From positions 9,496,001 through 9,560,000 of the forward strand of contig JAPYXD010000308.1 of assembly GCA_030998225.1 (NCBI GenBank): a stretch of 64,000 nt of DNA, given 5' to 3'. The DNA comes from Diplolepis rosae. Its lineage: Eukaryota > Arthropoda > Insecta > Hymenoptera > Diplolepididae. Below the pieces are notes generated by a model. That model had not been told where the DNA came from. It worked only from the letters and a program-made list of their open reading frames with translations, and made no database searches. Shown here in pieces: positions 1 through 11,083 of the stretch (within the stretch, counting starts at the first letter, position 1; every line of letters begins with the position of its first letter). The position numbers and the translations under genes are program-made.

Positions 1-391
1 GCAGATCTTTTTTCGCCCTTCGCCTGATTTTTTGGGGTATCTCCCAGAGACGCCGAACGTGGTCTCTGGAAGATCCCCAATTTCTTCATAGCGGAGTGAG
101 ATTCCATTTTCTTCTGGAATTTCACCCCGCTCTCCAGGAGGCACTTGTGGGTGTTGAGCATGCCGCTCAACACCTCAGTTGCCTCGTTCACCGAGTCTTT
201 AACGAAGCCAGGGTTATTCCTCAGCATACCCTGTTGTATAACGCTGAGGGCCCTGGCAAACTTTCCATTTTTTCATTTTGCTCCTTCAGGAGCTGAAGGA
301 CGTCTTGCCATCCCTCAGCTCCTGTAGAAGTGTGTGAGTGCGCATCTGGCGCCTTCACGTCTCCATGTCCTTTATTTCTTTGAGAGTTCAT
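1..391 (-). pseudogene. LINE ORF1 N-terminal part (R1/I-type), partial, one frameshift
   Basis: On the minus strand an ATG at 391 opens a frame beginning MNSQRNKGHGDVKAPDA and rich in charged residues. It hits a stop near 225, and the reading continues in another frame as GKFARALSVIQQGMLRNNPG and on to the window edge. The composition (charged, Gln/Glu/Lys-rich, no membrane segment) and the long GC-rich leader upstream fit the RNA-binding ORF1 of an R1- or I-type non-LTR retrotransposon, which packages the element RNA. Assignment to LINE ORF1 is inference because the zinc-knuckle end lies outside the window. The frameshift shows a dead copy. Confidence 0.4.
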
Positions 392-1500
392 GTTTGTTTT
401 CCTCGTGTCTTAAGACGGTTCGCCCATCATGGGAGCCCTACCGCAGTAGGGCTACTATCCCCGCCTGTATAAATCCCTAGTTATATGCGCCGAAACCGCG
501 AAGCGGCTTATCGGGAGGTCGATCCTATCGGCACATTAAATGAAGCTACCAAAAAAGGTTACGGGATAGGCCCGCGCCATAATGATGCTAAAGGTTTAAC
601 GTCACCCCTATCGACCGAGCGGTGCCGGGTCCGCCCCGACACCTGACCCGGACTTCAGGCTAGACGGTGTGCGATTTATCCTACGCAGCGTCGGATATAA
701 GGAAATACTGACCAGGTAATCCTTCATTCCTGCGCCCGGACGTCCATGATTTCAACCCCGACATTGGCTCCAGACAGTAGGATCGTGAGCGGTTTTCCCA
801 GATTAACATGTGGTTTCACGGGATCTTTGCCCTTCGCGGTCGAACACCGGAGGGACTTACGGTTACCCATATTACTTCCACAGAGGTGAGGTACTGACAT
901 CGCGTCCTACCCTGGTCGAGAGGCTACTACTCCTCCCTTGGCTAGTCTATCGGGAATATCCAGCAGGCGCCGGCCGCAGCCTCATTCACTCAGCGTCCCA
1001 TTCATTCTGATGTGTGTGGGTGTCGGTGTCGTGCATGTGATTGTAGTGTGACCGCAAGAGCGCACGCGGGAAGTTCAGCGTCATCGCCGCATACGCATTT
1101 GGGGCGATACCCCGATTAAGGGGCCCCCCGCATTCACTCCGTGTACGTTCATTCGGCATCAAGAGACCTGTTCAAGGTCTCCTGATGCTTTCGCTCCACA
1201 CCGCGTCCTCACGCGCCTGAATGTCGCAGAACAACCGTCGTGGCACGTGCGCCCGGCGGGCCCATCACTAGGGAAAAGCCCGTCTATAGGGCTCCCTTGG
1301 CAGCCATCCTGACGGCAACAGCCCTACTGCTGGCAGAGTCCTTGCGGCTACTACCATTGGTGGGCTGCAGGACGCGTCTGCTCCGTGCTTGGACTCATGC
1401 GTTCACCTCGGCGAGACCCTGCCCGCCCACAGAACGCTCTCTTGGTTGTTAGGTGTGTTGTGTTTAGTGTCGCTGTAACGTGTTGTGTCATGTTGCTGTC
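392..1500 (-). mobile_element. GC-rich 5' leader of the minus-strand LINE
   Basis: About 1.1 kb of GC-rich sequence without a long plausible reading frame lies directly upstream of the minus-strand start at 391 and ends where AT-rich DNA begins (about 1440-1500). Short local inverted pieces such as AGCCCTACTGCGGTAGGGCT (around 440-460) suggest RNA structure. Read as a LINE 5' untranslated region carrying the internal promoter. The small open frames in it look accidental. Confidence 0.4.
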
Positions 1501-1544
1501 TCATTTCTTTTGGAACTTTCGCTTTTTATAGAACTTTGAAAGGT

Positions 1545-1625
1545 CAAGTATGACGAGTAACATGCTATGACCAGTCGCATGTTATTACAAGTCACATGCT
1601 ATTACAAGTCGCATGTTGTGACGGT
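1545..1625. repeat. Short 17-bp tandem repeat
   Basis: Roughly four head-to-tail copies of a 17-bp unit of the form ATGTTATTACAAGTCAC, alternating CGCATG and CACATG. It sits at the edge of the GC-rich leader. The rest of 1500-2210 is AT-rich and I see no gene in it. Confidence 0.6.
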
Positions 1626-2316
1626 AGTGTGTTGGTGTTGTAGGGCTTCATTCACTTTCTCTCTGGGTCAGTCGATTTGTTATCATGTGTGGTTATTATA
1701 ACGACACATGGTAATTTCATATTGATCATCCTATTGATCTGTAGATTTCTCTATAACTTGCGTCGATAAAATCACACTCGCTGCAATGCTGTCTTGATCC
1801 CTTTATTGGTTTCTTAATCTGATTGTTACCTGTGGCGGTAGAGTCGCGAGACGTGACAGAAGTATATAGTAAGGCGGGAAAATTTTTTGAATTTAAATTT
1901 AGAGATCGATAAATAGGCAAATAGATTATTTAGAAAGTTTAATAATATTAAAGTAAATGTCACTTAAATTTTCAAATTCTTTTCTGAAATTAATAAAGCA
2001 ATTTTTTTTTAAATATGAATCATTTCTAGGCAAAGTCTTTTTTTTCAATTTTGTTCGTATTCTAAAATTTTTACTTCTTTAGAGTCAAAATTGTGTTCAA
2101 ATTTATGTGCATGTTTCGCTAAAGCAATACTATTAGTATTGTAATTTTAGTCGATCTAGCGTGTTCTAACATCCTAGTATGTAAAAATCTACACGTTTGT
2201 CCAATATATATAGGGAGCGACATCTCAATCTGGTCAATGGAAATATTGAATAACTCTGATAATTCTAAATATATTTCGGAATTTTTTTTTTCTAGCTTAC
2301 CCTTTTACAATTTATC

Positions 2317-2566
2317 TTAACTAATTTTTGAAAACAACGTCGATGAAGTGGCCGCCGTTTTTGGAGAGACAAAAGCGAGCTCTTTTTTGGCATTTTCCAT
2401 CACATTGACCAGCGTCTCGAGCGATATCTTTCCCATATCGCCTCGAATGTTGTTTTTGAGCTCGTCTATGGTCTTTGGCTTATTGCCATAAATTCTACTC
2501 TTCAAAAATCTCCACAAAAAGAATTTCGGTGTAGTCAAATCCGGGGATCTTGTTGGACAGTCAATA
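2317..2566 (-). pseudogene. mariner transposase C-terminal fragment, left arm
   Basis: Minus-strand translation gives DCPTRSPDLTTPKFFLWRFL followed by KSRIYGNKPKTIDELKNNI. This is the mariner C-terminal block around the third catalytic Asp (consensus WPxRSPDLxPxDFFLW). Here the Asp position reads Lys (TTPKFF), so the fragment could not be catalytic. Nothing of the N-terminal HTH or the first two Asp motifs is present. Continuing this frame to higher coordinates runs into antisense of the right arm. Confidence 0.65.
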
Positions 2567-2594
2567 TCCCGGGACGCGTGGTGCTGAATAAAAG

Positions 2595-2844
2595 CGATAT
2601 TGACTGGCCACCAAAATTTCCGGATTTGATTCCACCGAAATTCTTTTTGTCGCGATTTTCGAAGAGTGAAGTTTATGCCAACAAGCCAAATACCATTTAA
2701 GAGCTCAAAAACAACATTTGAGCCGAAATGGCAGCGATATCGCCCGAGACGCTGGCCAATGTGATGGAAAATGCCAAAAACAGACCTTGCACTTGTCTCT
2801 CCAAGAACGGCGGCCACTTCATCGATGTTGTTTTCAAAAATTAG
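2595..2844 (+). pseudogene. mariner transposase C-terminal fragment, right arm
   Basis: Plus-strand translation carries the same C-terminal block as the left arm (DWPPKFPDLIPPKFFLSRFS, then KSEVYANKPNTI and ENAKN). It has internal stops and the catalytic Asp is again Lys. It runs opposite to the left-arm fragment, so the two copies are transcribed divergently from the centre. Confidence 0.6.
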
Positions 2845-3059
2845 TTAAGATAAATTGTAAAAGGGTTAACTTAATAAAAAAAAAAAACTTTCCGAATTCC
2901 CTTGAGAATTGTCAAAGTTATTCAATATTTCCATTAACGAAATTGAGATGGAACACCCTATATATTCTTACATTGTATGCATTTAATTTCATAAACTACA
3001 TTATATTTTAGTTTTTTTGGTGTTGGTGTTTTAACAGGAGTCAAATTTTTTTACTGAAT

Positions 3060-4065
3060 GGTATTGTCATAAGTGAAAATAAATTCGAAAATCTTAAAAT
3101 TGCACAATTACCTTAGCTTATAACTGATAAAGAAAACTGGATTTTTAATACCTCAAATAAGCAAATCTCAAACAATGTTTTAGATATTCTTAGTCTTGGT
3201 GGTAAATTTAATTACAATCATACAAAAAAACGTTACCTATTAATCAAATCATCACTAATATTAAATACAATATACATAATATTTCAGTTACAGAATGAAA
3301 TAAAATAAGAAGTGATGTGTCATATTGGATACAAAATCTAGCTCTCAATACAAACAACTATAATATTGGTAGTCTAACTTTAATAATGATATAATAATTC
3401 TTAATGCAGACAAAAGTAATAAAACAGTTATTATTAATAAAACAGATTATAACACTAAAATACGAAATCTCTTATCAGATGATTCTACATATATCAAATT
3501 AGAAAATGACCCTACTAATGACATCAATTTACAATTAAAATCAATTTTGTTATCATGGGTAAGTAAAAAAATTATGAATGATAATCTTTTTAAATATCTA
3601 TATTCTGACACTAGTACTACACCTAAATTCTATGGTCTACCAAAATTACATAAACCTAACTGTTCACTAAGACCCATTACTTCATTTATTGGCTCACCTA
3701 CTTATAATTGATCAAAAAACATTTTGAGATCATTGCAAAAAACGGTTGGACCAAATGAATTCTATATCAAAGATAGTTGGAATTTCAAACATAAAATTAA
3801 TAATTTAAATATACCTAACAATTTTACTATTATTTCATTAGACATTGTATCAATGTATACTCTAGCTAATATTGTTATGGAAGAAGCTGAAACTAAAATT
3901 ATAAATGAACTAACTTATCACATTTAATTTTACCATCGTTACATGGATGATACATTAATCTGTTTACCTAAAAATAAAATAAATGATATTCTTGATAAAT
4001 TCAACAACATACATCCAAAATTAGTCTTCGCGACAGAAAAAATTGAGAGGGACATATTTTAGAAC
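3060..4065 (+). pseudogene. Penelope-like element reverse transcriptase, decayed
   Basis: Plus-strand reading with stops gives Penelope-type RT blocks in order: LDILSLGGKFNYN (N-terminal block), ADKSNKTVIINKTDYNTKI, FYGLPKLHKPNCSLRPITSF, IGSPTYN, ISLDIVSMYT and HRYMDDTLICLP. The YMDD-type catalytic box survives, but stops lie after SPTYN and before HRYMDD, and sequence between the A and C motifs is missing. Penelope-like elements normally carry RT plus a GIY-YIG endonuclease; no GIY-YIG part is visible here. The remainder to about 4390 is AT-rich with no recognisable gene. Confidence 0.75.
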
Positions 4066-4389
4066 TTTAAGACTTGTCCTTTCCGATGGTAAATACCAAA
4101 TTGATCTGGAAAATTATTAATTATAAAAAAATTCAGTTTAAAAAAAAGCACGAATTTTTCGATCTTTTTTTTTTGAAAGCGAGTTTTGAAAGATTTCCCG
4201 GTCTGTCAACGACCTGGAACATTTTTAACCGGTGGAATAAATCTCAGAACTTTGAGAATGTGTGGTTCAGAAATTAATTTTTCACCTTGGTCTTTACGTA
4301 ATGGCGCCCGAATTACAAAATTTTCACGAATACATTTATGATTTTTTTTGTCAGAAAATATGAACAAACCAAGGAAATTACTTGGAATG

Positions 4390-5106
4390 GAAAGTTCTTA
4401 GAATCACTCAAAGAAGACGTGCGAATCTTTTCAAAATGTTTCGAGCAACTTTTCAATTTTGCAAATAGCATAATTTTTGCAAAATCAAAAAATTTCTCGA
4501 AACATCCCGAAAAAATTTATGTGTATTTTTTGACTAATTTTAAGAACTTTTTACTCTTGGTAATTTTCGCCACAAGTCTATTTCTTTCAAGAAAAAAATT
4601 CTCAAAGATCAAATTAGTATCCGATATGAAAGTCCGCGCATTGACATATTTATCGATGTAACATTTTGAACAGAAACCCGGAAAAAATCCTTGATCTCCA
4701 GTGCAATTCATGAATAAGAGAAAAAGTGGGAGAGAGATAAACATACAGACGGATAGAATCTTTCAGGTCGATAACGTTAATAGTGTCTTCATTTCTGTGA
4801 AGCTTTTCTCTCATGCCGGCGTCCCGGGTGAAAATCGTTCACGACTGCAGCAGGCCTGCAGCTCGTTTAGAGACCTGCAACAGGCCTGTAGCAGGCCTGC
4901 ATTCAATCACACCCCTGTTGAAAATTCCTGTACATGATCCTGTACAGGCTCACATGTGTGTTCCTTTACGTGCTCCTATACAGTAAAACGAAGGAAAATA
5001 TTTCTGTATGAAGGATCCCACAGAGGGAAACTTTAAAGGATCCCGACTGATTTTGAACCACAAAATTATTCGTTTATAGGTTCTTGTAGAGGAACCCGCA
5101 AAATAT
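4390..5106. repeat. Left arm of a large fold-back
   Basis: Several blocks here recur as reverse complement at 5738-6412: the outer block (about 4390-4620), a block around AGCTCGTTTAGAGACCTGCA, and an inner block (about 4920-5105) with CCTGTACATGATCCTGTACA and GAGGGAAACTTTAAAGGATC. Part of the left arm (about 4640-4800) has no partner on the right. The structure resembles a fold-back transposon; no protein is encoded in the arm. Confidence 0.65.
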
Positions 5107-5737
5107 ATATATATACGAGGTCTGCCCGGAAAGTATCGGGCCTACCTTTATATCTCCGCGCTGGCGTTATCCTTCATCATCGGGCGGGTGGCATCCTTCA
5201 AAGTAATCGCCACTTGATTGAATAACACGGTTCCAGCGATGTTTCCAATTCTCGAAACAGTCCTGGAATTCACTTTTAGGGATGGCCTTGCGTACGCTCG
5301 TTTCATTATTTTCAACCGTCGTATTGTCACCGAATCGCTGTCTTTTAAGTAGTTTTTTGAGTTTTGGAAACAGCCAAAAGTCACAGGGGGCTATGTCGAG
5401 ACTGCACGGAGGTTATCGAAGCAATGCGATACTGTGTTTACTGAGAAACTGCTGCACAAGATTCGACGAATGCGCTGGCGCGTTATCGTGGTGAAAAAGC
5501 CAGTCGCCACACACACGCGAGTCATTCCTAAAATCTTGTTCAAAATTTCCCAAACAGTAGTTTTCGGTATTCCGAGATCATTTTCCAGTTCACGAACAAT
5601 TATTCGACGATCATCTTCAAACACAAGACGCACCCGCTCAATAAACAAAACAAATGCAATAGAAGTGACTTCTGAAAATGCTAGAATACAGTTATTGCAA
5701 TCAACCGTTCAATTGTAAGGTATAAACCAGAGTGAGA
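5107..5737 (-). pseudogene. mariner transposase remnant in the fold-back loop
   Basis: Minus-strand frames start with a helix-turn-helix segment (RRIIVRELENDLGIPKTTVW, about 5550-5625) and then jump to the C-terminal block DIAPCDFWLFPKLKKLLKRQ (about 5330-5400), so the middle with the first catalytic Asp is deleted and frames shift. The lower end carries a mariner-like terminus ACGAGGTCTGCCCGGAAAG after a TA run (5115 on). No matching terminus is visible on the other side. It lies exactly between the inner ends of the two fold-back arms. Confidence 0.7.
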
Positions 5738-6412
5738 TATTTTGCAGGTTCCTCTACGAGAACTTATAAAGGAATAATTTCGTAGTTCAAAATCAGTCGG
5801 AATCCTTTAAAGTTTCCCTCTGTGGGATCCTGCATACAGAAAAGTTTTCCTTCGTTTTACTGTATAGGAACACGTAAAGGAACACACATAAGAGCCTGTA
5901 CAGGATCATGTACAGGAATTTGATTGTTTATCTGACGACTAAAAGGATCCCATCAAGGAACCTTTCATCTATACTGTACTCTCACCTTAGAGGATCCTAT
6001 AAAGGATCCTGTGCTAACCGTTTTTATGTCGCACAGGAACCTCTACGGTTCTTTCATAGGATCCTTTAGAGGATCCTTTCAGGAACCTATTGCAGGTCTC
6101 TAAACGGGCTGCAACCCCTTCACCCGGGGTTGCCTCTCGATATCCAATTTTTCTAAACATCGCCTCAATTCGATCAATCGAATATACTGCGGTACTTTCG
6201 AGGTTATTGAAAAAAAATTTCTTGAAAGCAATAGACTTTTAGCGAAAATTACCAAGAATAAAAAGTTTTTAAAATTGGTCAAATAATACATAAAAAAAAT
6301 TTCGGGTTGTTTTGAGAAATTTTTTGATTTTGCAAAAATTATGATACTTGCAAAATTGAAAAGTTGCTCGAAACGTTTTGAAAAATTTCAGACGTATTCT
6401 TTGAGTTGTTAA
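5738..6412. repeat. Right arm of the large fold-back
   Basis: Reverse-complement partner of 4390-5106. It includes a cluster (about 5940-6095) of AGGATCCT and AGGAACCT words at short spacing. The arm ends abruptly at about 6410 where R1-like LINE sequence begins on the minus strand, so its outer boundary is a junction rather than a clean terminus. Confidence 0.6.
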
Positions 6413-7292
6413 GGGCACTTGTCCAGACCGGAGCTACGTAAAGCAGCTTCGAAGTTACCACGCTCGCCACCGGCCTTCTCTTGGCTTCCCTGGGGCTACC
6501 AATGTTGGGCATGAGCCGAGTTAGAGTGGCTCTACATTGGATGGCTTTGGCAGTCGCGATCTGCAGGTGTTCGCCGAAGCTAAGCTTTCGATCCAACTGC
6601 ACACCCAGGTACTTAAAGCTCTTTTTTGACTCGATTTCATGTTCCCCGAGAACGATCTTCGGATATTGGAAGGATCTCTTGTCTGTGACCAGCAAAGCCT
6701 CGGTCTTTTCAGGGGCTATTTTCAGGCCTCTGCTATCTAACCAACGCTTTGCCCGCCACAGACTATCATTGATCCTCAGCTCCAGAATCCAGCTTCAAAC
6801 GAGTGGACCTACCCGCGACCCTTGAGGGGCACCACATGTCATCTCTTCTTTGAGAGACCATTTTTCGTCCTCGTATATCATTATACATTATGCATCATAC
6901 ATTACATCATCTATCATTTGCAACAGGTAGTCTAGAACCTTTTTCCGCACCATCGCCTCAATGCAGCTGTTCCACCTCGCGGTCTTAAATGCATTGCGTA
7001 TGTCAATGCTGATGAACGCGCAGAATCCCTTACGCTCACCAGTTCCTCTTCCTTCCTTTGTGGCGATGTCCACCACTACCTGGATGGCGTCAACTGTGGA
7101 TCTGCCTTTCGAAAGCCGAACATAATATACATAATATACTTGACTTGATCGGGATTATCCAAGCCCGGAGTCTTTCTTTTAATCACCAATCTCTTGGCGA
7201 CTATTTTGAAGGCAAGACCCCATGGGTCCTTCTCGACCTCACCGATCAAGTCTTTCCAGCACTCAAGTTGGCTTTTCTTTACGCCTTGCCAT
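6413..7292 (-). pseudogene. R1-like LINE reverse transcriptase, degenerate
   Basis: Minus-strand frames match, block for block, the better copy at 27040-28574: LVIKRKTPGLDNPDQVKYI, FRKGRSTVDAIQ, SIDIRNAFKTARWNSCIEAM, LLVTDKRSFQYPKIVLGEHE, SFKYLGVQLDRKLSFGEHLQ. Two internal deletions are visible: one removes the start of RT (between QVKYI and FRKGRS), the other removes the FADD catalytic box. The copy cannot encode an active RT. It continues at 8782 beyond an inserted TIR element. Confidence 0.8.
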
Positions 7293-7830
7293 GGTGTTTT
7301 TATACGACCAAAAAGTTTACCGGATTTGACGCTAAAAAGTACGTACGTAATTCCATTCCTTGAGCCTCAAATAACTCAAAACCGTCAACCCCAAAATCGT
7401 AGCTGCTCCTTTTATCGAGATATCCTTACAGAAAGGTTATTTCGTTAAATTAACGATTATTCAGAATGCCCCTCTCAGCTTTTAACCCAGGATCAACTAC
7501 GAGGACGTGATGACATGGCTGACCCCATAAAAAATTTTCGGCCACATAATATATATGGAAACTAGATACTTGTATGCAGCTGACTCTGACTGCAGGAGTG
7601 CAATAAACATGTCAAAGTGCATGATAAGGACGCTCCCCTAGTCTCGAGGCACTGCAATTAGAGTACTCTCCAGATTTTTTACAGATTTTTACAGATTTTC
7701 TTCAAAATAATATTTTGTTAATTTTCTTCTATTTGAACTATTTTATCGATAAAGTCGCGCAAAATCAAAATAACTTCAAATTATATGTTCAAGAATGTGA
7801 CAAAATTTTATTCTAGTTCTTTACGTTTGT

Positions 7831-8010
7831 TATTAGTTCAGTGTTAGTGCATTCAATTTGTTTATTTCAACTATTAAACATTCAGCAAATTATTAGTTCA
7901 GTGTTAGTGCATTCAATTCGTTTATTTCAACTATTAAACATTGAGCAAATTATTAGTTCAGTGTTAGTGCATTCAATTCGTTTATTTCAACTATTAAACA
8001 TTGAGCAAAT
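7831..8010. repeat. Three tandem 60-bp repeats
   Basis: Units 7831-7890, 7891-7950 and 7951-8010 are in exact 60-bp register and nearly identical, each starting TATTAGTTCAGTGTTAGTGC (the last unit is followed by a diverged start). They lie in the left half of the TIR transposon. Confidence 0.95.
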
Positions 8011-8036
8011 TTTTGGTTTCTGTTAATCGAATGTTA

Positions 8037-8366
8037 CTAATCTTTTTCTTTCCAATAACCAGTTTTTTCCACATGGCCCACAAATTTTGCTTCGATTTTC
8101 TTCGTGAGAGCATTTTGTACTTGGATGTGCAGGCACAATGGCACTGTGGTCACTACTTTGCTTCGATACCAAAAACTATTCAATGTCGGGTATTTGTATG
8201 TAGGAGCACATTTGATATAAGTTGAATCCGCGTGCTCATGTGGACGAGCAACTGATTGTAAACATGAACGAAAAAATTTAATAATCGGGGAATATAGACA
8301 AGGTTTAGTAAGTAGTCGCGATTCTCGGAAACGATCCAGAATATATTCGAATGTAAACATAAACAC
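8037..8366 (-). CDS. Unrecognised 109-aa frame inside the TIR transposon
   Basis: An open frame of 109 codons beginning MFMFTFEYILDRFRESRLL, with several Cys and His (ending near FVGHVEKTGYWKEKD) but no motif I can name. It lies between the 60-bp repeats and the right TIR. It may be a chance frame in AT-rich DNA or the remnant of an element gene. No function proposed. Confidence 0.2.
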   Translation of the reverse strand: MFMFTFEYILDRFRESRLLTKPCLYSPIIKFFRSCLQSVARPHEHADSTYIKCAPTYKYPTLNSFWYRSKVVTTVPLCLHIQVQNALTKKIEAKFVGHVEKTGYWKEKD

Positions 8367-8781
8367 AGATTCTTCAATATGATATTATACAGGTTTTACG
8401 ATAGGAGAAAAGAGCAGTCTTCAAATTTTCTTCGCTTTTAGCTTTGATTTTCTATTTATTATCAACATTTTTTAACAAAAACTTAACTAATACATTTATT
8501 TAAGCATTGTGCGAATATTCTGCTTACGCAAAATCATACATTTACATATTGCAATTACTTGTGAAATTTATATAATCAAGCTAAAACTGATCAAAATATT
8601 TATTTATTACATCAATTCATCATTTTTCAAGCAATAATCTTTCTGTAAGGATACCTCAAAAAAGGGAGCAGCTACGGTTTTGGGGTTAACGGTTTTGAAT
8701 TATTTGAGGATCAAGGAATGAAAGTACGTACGTACTTTTTAGCGTCAAATTCGGCAAACTTTTTGGTCGTATAAAAACACC

Positions 8782-9371
8782 GTGTTGCCTCAGAGCTGAT
8801 TTCGCTTTTTTCCATGCCTCGCGCAGCAGATCTCCGAGAATCTCCGCCGCGCTGTGAGGCATTTTCGACACTGGACAGACAGCTGGTCGCTCGACCAGTA
8901 CATTGAGTCCCCGGTACGCCCATGCCCGCGGCGAGGCATTGAGTGGTCACATGCTGTAACCACTTTCGACCTCGCCGCCCGCACAGTGTTCTCCAACGAC
9001 CCAGCAGACCTAGCTCAACCAAGATAATCTATGAGCCTGGTTTCCTCTAGATGTTTCCAAAACTTGTCATTGCTGAGTCGTCTTGTGTTCCAGGAGGGGC
9101 TCTTTTTGTTGCCGCTCCTTCCCCTATTCACTGGGTGACTCTGTTCCCGGGTGCTAAACTCAATGCACTGGTGGTCACTCAAGGTAGTTTCCTCGAGGAC
9201 GTACCAGTCGCCTATCCTTGAGGCAAGACGGGGTGCGGCAATCGTGAGGTCGATAATCGACCCCCCTGCTCCTCGTCTGAACGTAAAATCCCTGCCCCGA
9301 TTTAATATAATCAGGTCATTTCTAGCGACCATCTCACCGACCAAGATTACCCTACGATTAAAAATGTCCAA
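8782..9371 (-). pseudogene. R1-like LINE ORF2: endonuclease C-terminus and linker
   Basis: Minus-strand translation gives the C-terminal half of an APE-type endonuclease of R1-like LINEs: NDLIILNRGRDFTFRRGAGG, SIIDLTIAAPRLASRI and LEETTLSDHQCIEF, where SDH is the conserved catalytic triplet. Then follows a linker (ENTVRAARSKVVTACDHSMP) in shifted frames. It joins the RT part at 6413-7292 once the TIR transposon is discounted. The 5' side is cut off by a fold-back MITE at about 9352. Confidence 0.8.
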
Positions 9372-9852
9372 TCGTATCTGAGTTGAATTTTAATCGACGA
9401 TCACGGTTCTCGGCCGGTTTGTTGCTCGCCCCTTTTGTTGAGGCAGGACCGAAATGGCCAGGCACATAAGTGGCGCTTAAGCTTATTCTTAGTTGATATT
9501 TACAATGACTATTAACATTTTTATTAATGTTCTAGTTTATAGGAATTTTAAGAAATAAAAAAATATTTACATATCATTGTTCTAGTCGTTAATATGGGGA
9601 TAATATTGGATTTAAATAATTTTTAATAATCACAAATAACAATAAATATTTTTTTAAATTTAGAATAATTAGAAATAAAGATGACTATTGAACAGAATCA
9701 AAAATACATATAAGAGAGCTCCACTTAAGCGCCACCTTTGTGCGTGGCCTATTCGGTCCTGCCTCAACGAAGGAGGCGAGCAACAAACCGACCGAGAACC
9801 GTGATCGTCGATTAAAATTCAACTCAGATACGATTGAACATTTTTAATCGTA
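9352..9852. mobile_element. Fold-back MITE with ~130-bp inverted repeats
   Basis: 9352-9482 and 9723-9852 are near-perfect reverse complements (words such as CAATCGTATCTGAGTTGAAT, GACGATCACGGTTCTCGG and GTTGAGGCAGGACCGAA). The loop of about 240 bp is AT-rich and non-coding. It truncates the R1-like endonuclease on its low-coordinate side. No transposase is encoded. Confidence 0.75.
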
Positions 9853-11083
9853 TCCCGGGTACCCATGAATATTTTTGAAGTTTTCCTGGCTTAAATTAAA
9901 GATAAGATTGTAGGATCTATGTCGTATAATTTTAAGATTTTGGAAAAATTTTCCCTAGGTCATGCTAAAAGTTGAAGTTGAGATAGAGAATTTGAGAAAA
10001 TCTTGAATATTTTTTTTAACTCCTCACGTGCTGTATTATTTTCAGAAGGTCAAAAAAATATTTGTTAAACATCACTAGACGTGGAATTTTATAAGCTTTC
10101 CAACTGTATTTTTAAAAATGCTTTACCTCTTTTTTCACCGAAATATCGTGGTTCAAAGTCAGCAGTGATTTTTAATAGCGATGATAAGCACCGTGCGCAC
10201 AATTTCCGACGGTAGTGTAAATAAAAGCTTCAAAACTTAGAAATTTTCAAAATTACAAAATTTTAAGTTTTAACTTAAATTTTTTAATTTTTAAACTTCA
10301 AATTTTAAACATTTCTACTTATCTAAATTTAAATATTTGAAATTAAATCTTAAAATCAGTTATTTCATTTTATGCAATGGTATACTTCGCGTGTTCGCAA
10401 GCTATGCCATCGTCAATAACATCATCGAATTACCCTGAATAAACCTTGCATGTATTCTTTGTAGCAAGATTGTGCAAGTGAAGGGTCTAAAAACAATAGA
10501 AAAATTAAAAATATTATTCATTTAACTTAAATCAATTTGATATTCAGAGCTTTTTCTACTTAAAGTTCACGCAGGAAATTGTGTTTAAACCTAACCGCAA
10601 TAAACGAATAGTATCAAAGCATTGAATACTTGTATTCAAAATAATAAAATTATCTGAATGTCTGAAAGTACTAAAATTATACAAGGTCTTGTGCTTGAGC
10701 CTGGCTTGTCTAATTTCGTACTAATGAAATTCTTAAATTGTTAACTAAGTTTCAATTCAAGTTTAAAACATAACAAGAACAGCACACGAGAGTATAAGTC
10801 CTTTTTATATTAGTTGAACGGTCACCATTGATTACGATCGACTGGGTAAGGCAAAGTTCGAAGCGTTCGCATTGTAATTGTTTATAACTTCTATTTTAAC
10901 TTTGTTAACTAACGACTAAAATTCTGTGATATTAAACAAATTTTTTTTTGTTTATTAACAATAAACATTTTCTTTGATTTTAAAGATTAATTAAGGATTT
11001 GTGCTTGAGTCTGGCTTAATTAATCTTGTATTATCGAAAACGCAAGTTGTTAATACACATAAACAACTTATAAATTCAACTAT
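9853..11083. other. AT-rich stretch with degenerate direct repeats, no gene seen
   Basis: No convincing reading frame. Two diverged copies of a ~65-bp word containing TTGTGCTTGAGCCTGGCTT lie at about 10683 and 10993. A weaker third (TGTGTCTGGCTTGGCCCGCC) is at about 11724, on the other side of the next MITE. They may be remnants of a tandem or LTR-like structure. Confidence 0.45.

Larger units (their letters stand above)
2211..2961. mobile_element. Palindromic mariner remnant (head-to-head transposase 3' ends)
   Basis: The outer ends are inverted repeats: AGGGAGCGACATCTCAA on the left matches AGGGTGTTCCATCTCAA read inward from the right, flanked by TA/TATA. Next come matching arms of over 200 bp, each containing the 3' end of a mariner-type transposase gene reading outward from a centre near 2570-2595. 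The whole is an imperfect inverted dimer, not a normal mariner with one gene. TA flanks are expected for Tc1/mariner insertion. Confidence 0.65.
7293..8781. mobile_element. 1489-bp TIR DNA transposon inserted in the R1-like LINE
   Basis: Terminal inverted repeats of about 150 bp start GGTGTTTTTATACGACC at 7293 and end with its complement at 8781. Matching continues through GACGCTAAAAAGTACGTACG and TATCCTTACAGAAAG with few differences. LINE sequence resumes on both sides, so the boundaries are firm. I could not define an undamaged target duplication. The interior is AT-rich, holds a 60-bp triplicate and one 109-aa minus-strand frame, and has no transposase I recognise, so it is probably non-autonomous. 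Confidence 0.75.

Noticed and set aside
1240..1452. 70-codon plus frame in the GC-rich leader
   Set aside because: No domain, and it lies in the presumed untranslated leader of a minus-strand LINE.
5940..6095. Regulatory array of GGATCC sites
   Set aside because: The words are part of the fold-back arm and have inverted partners; nothing indicates a separate regulatory role.
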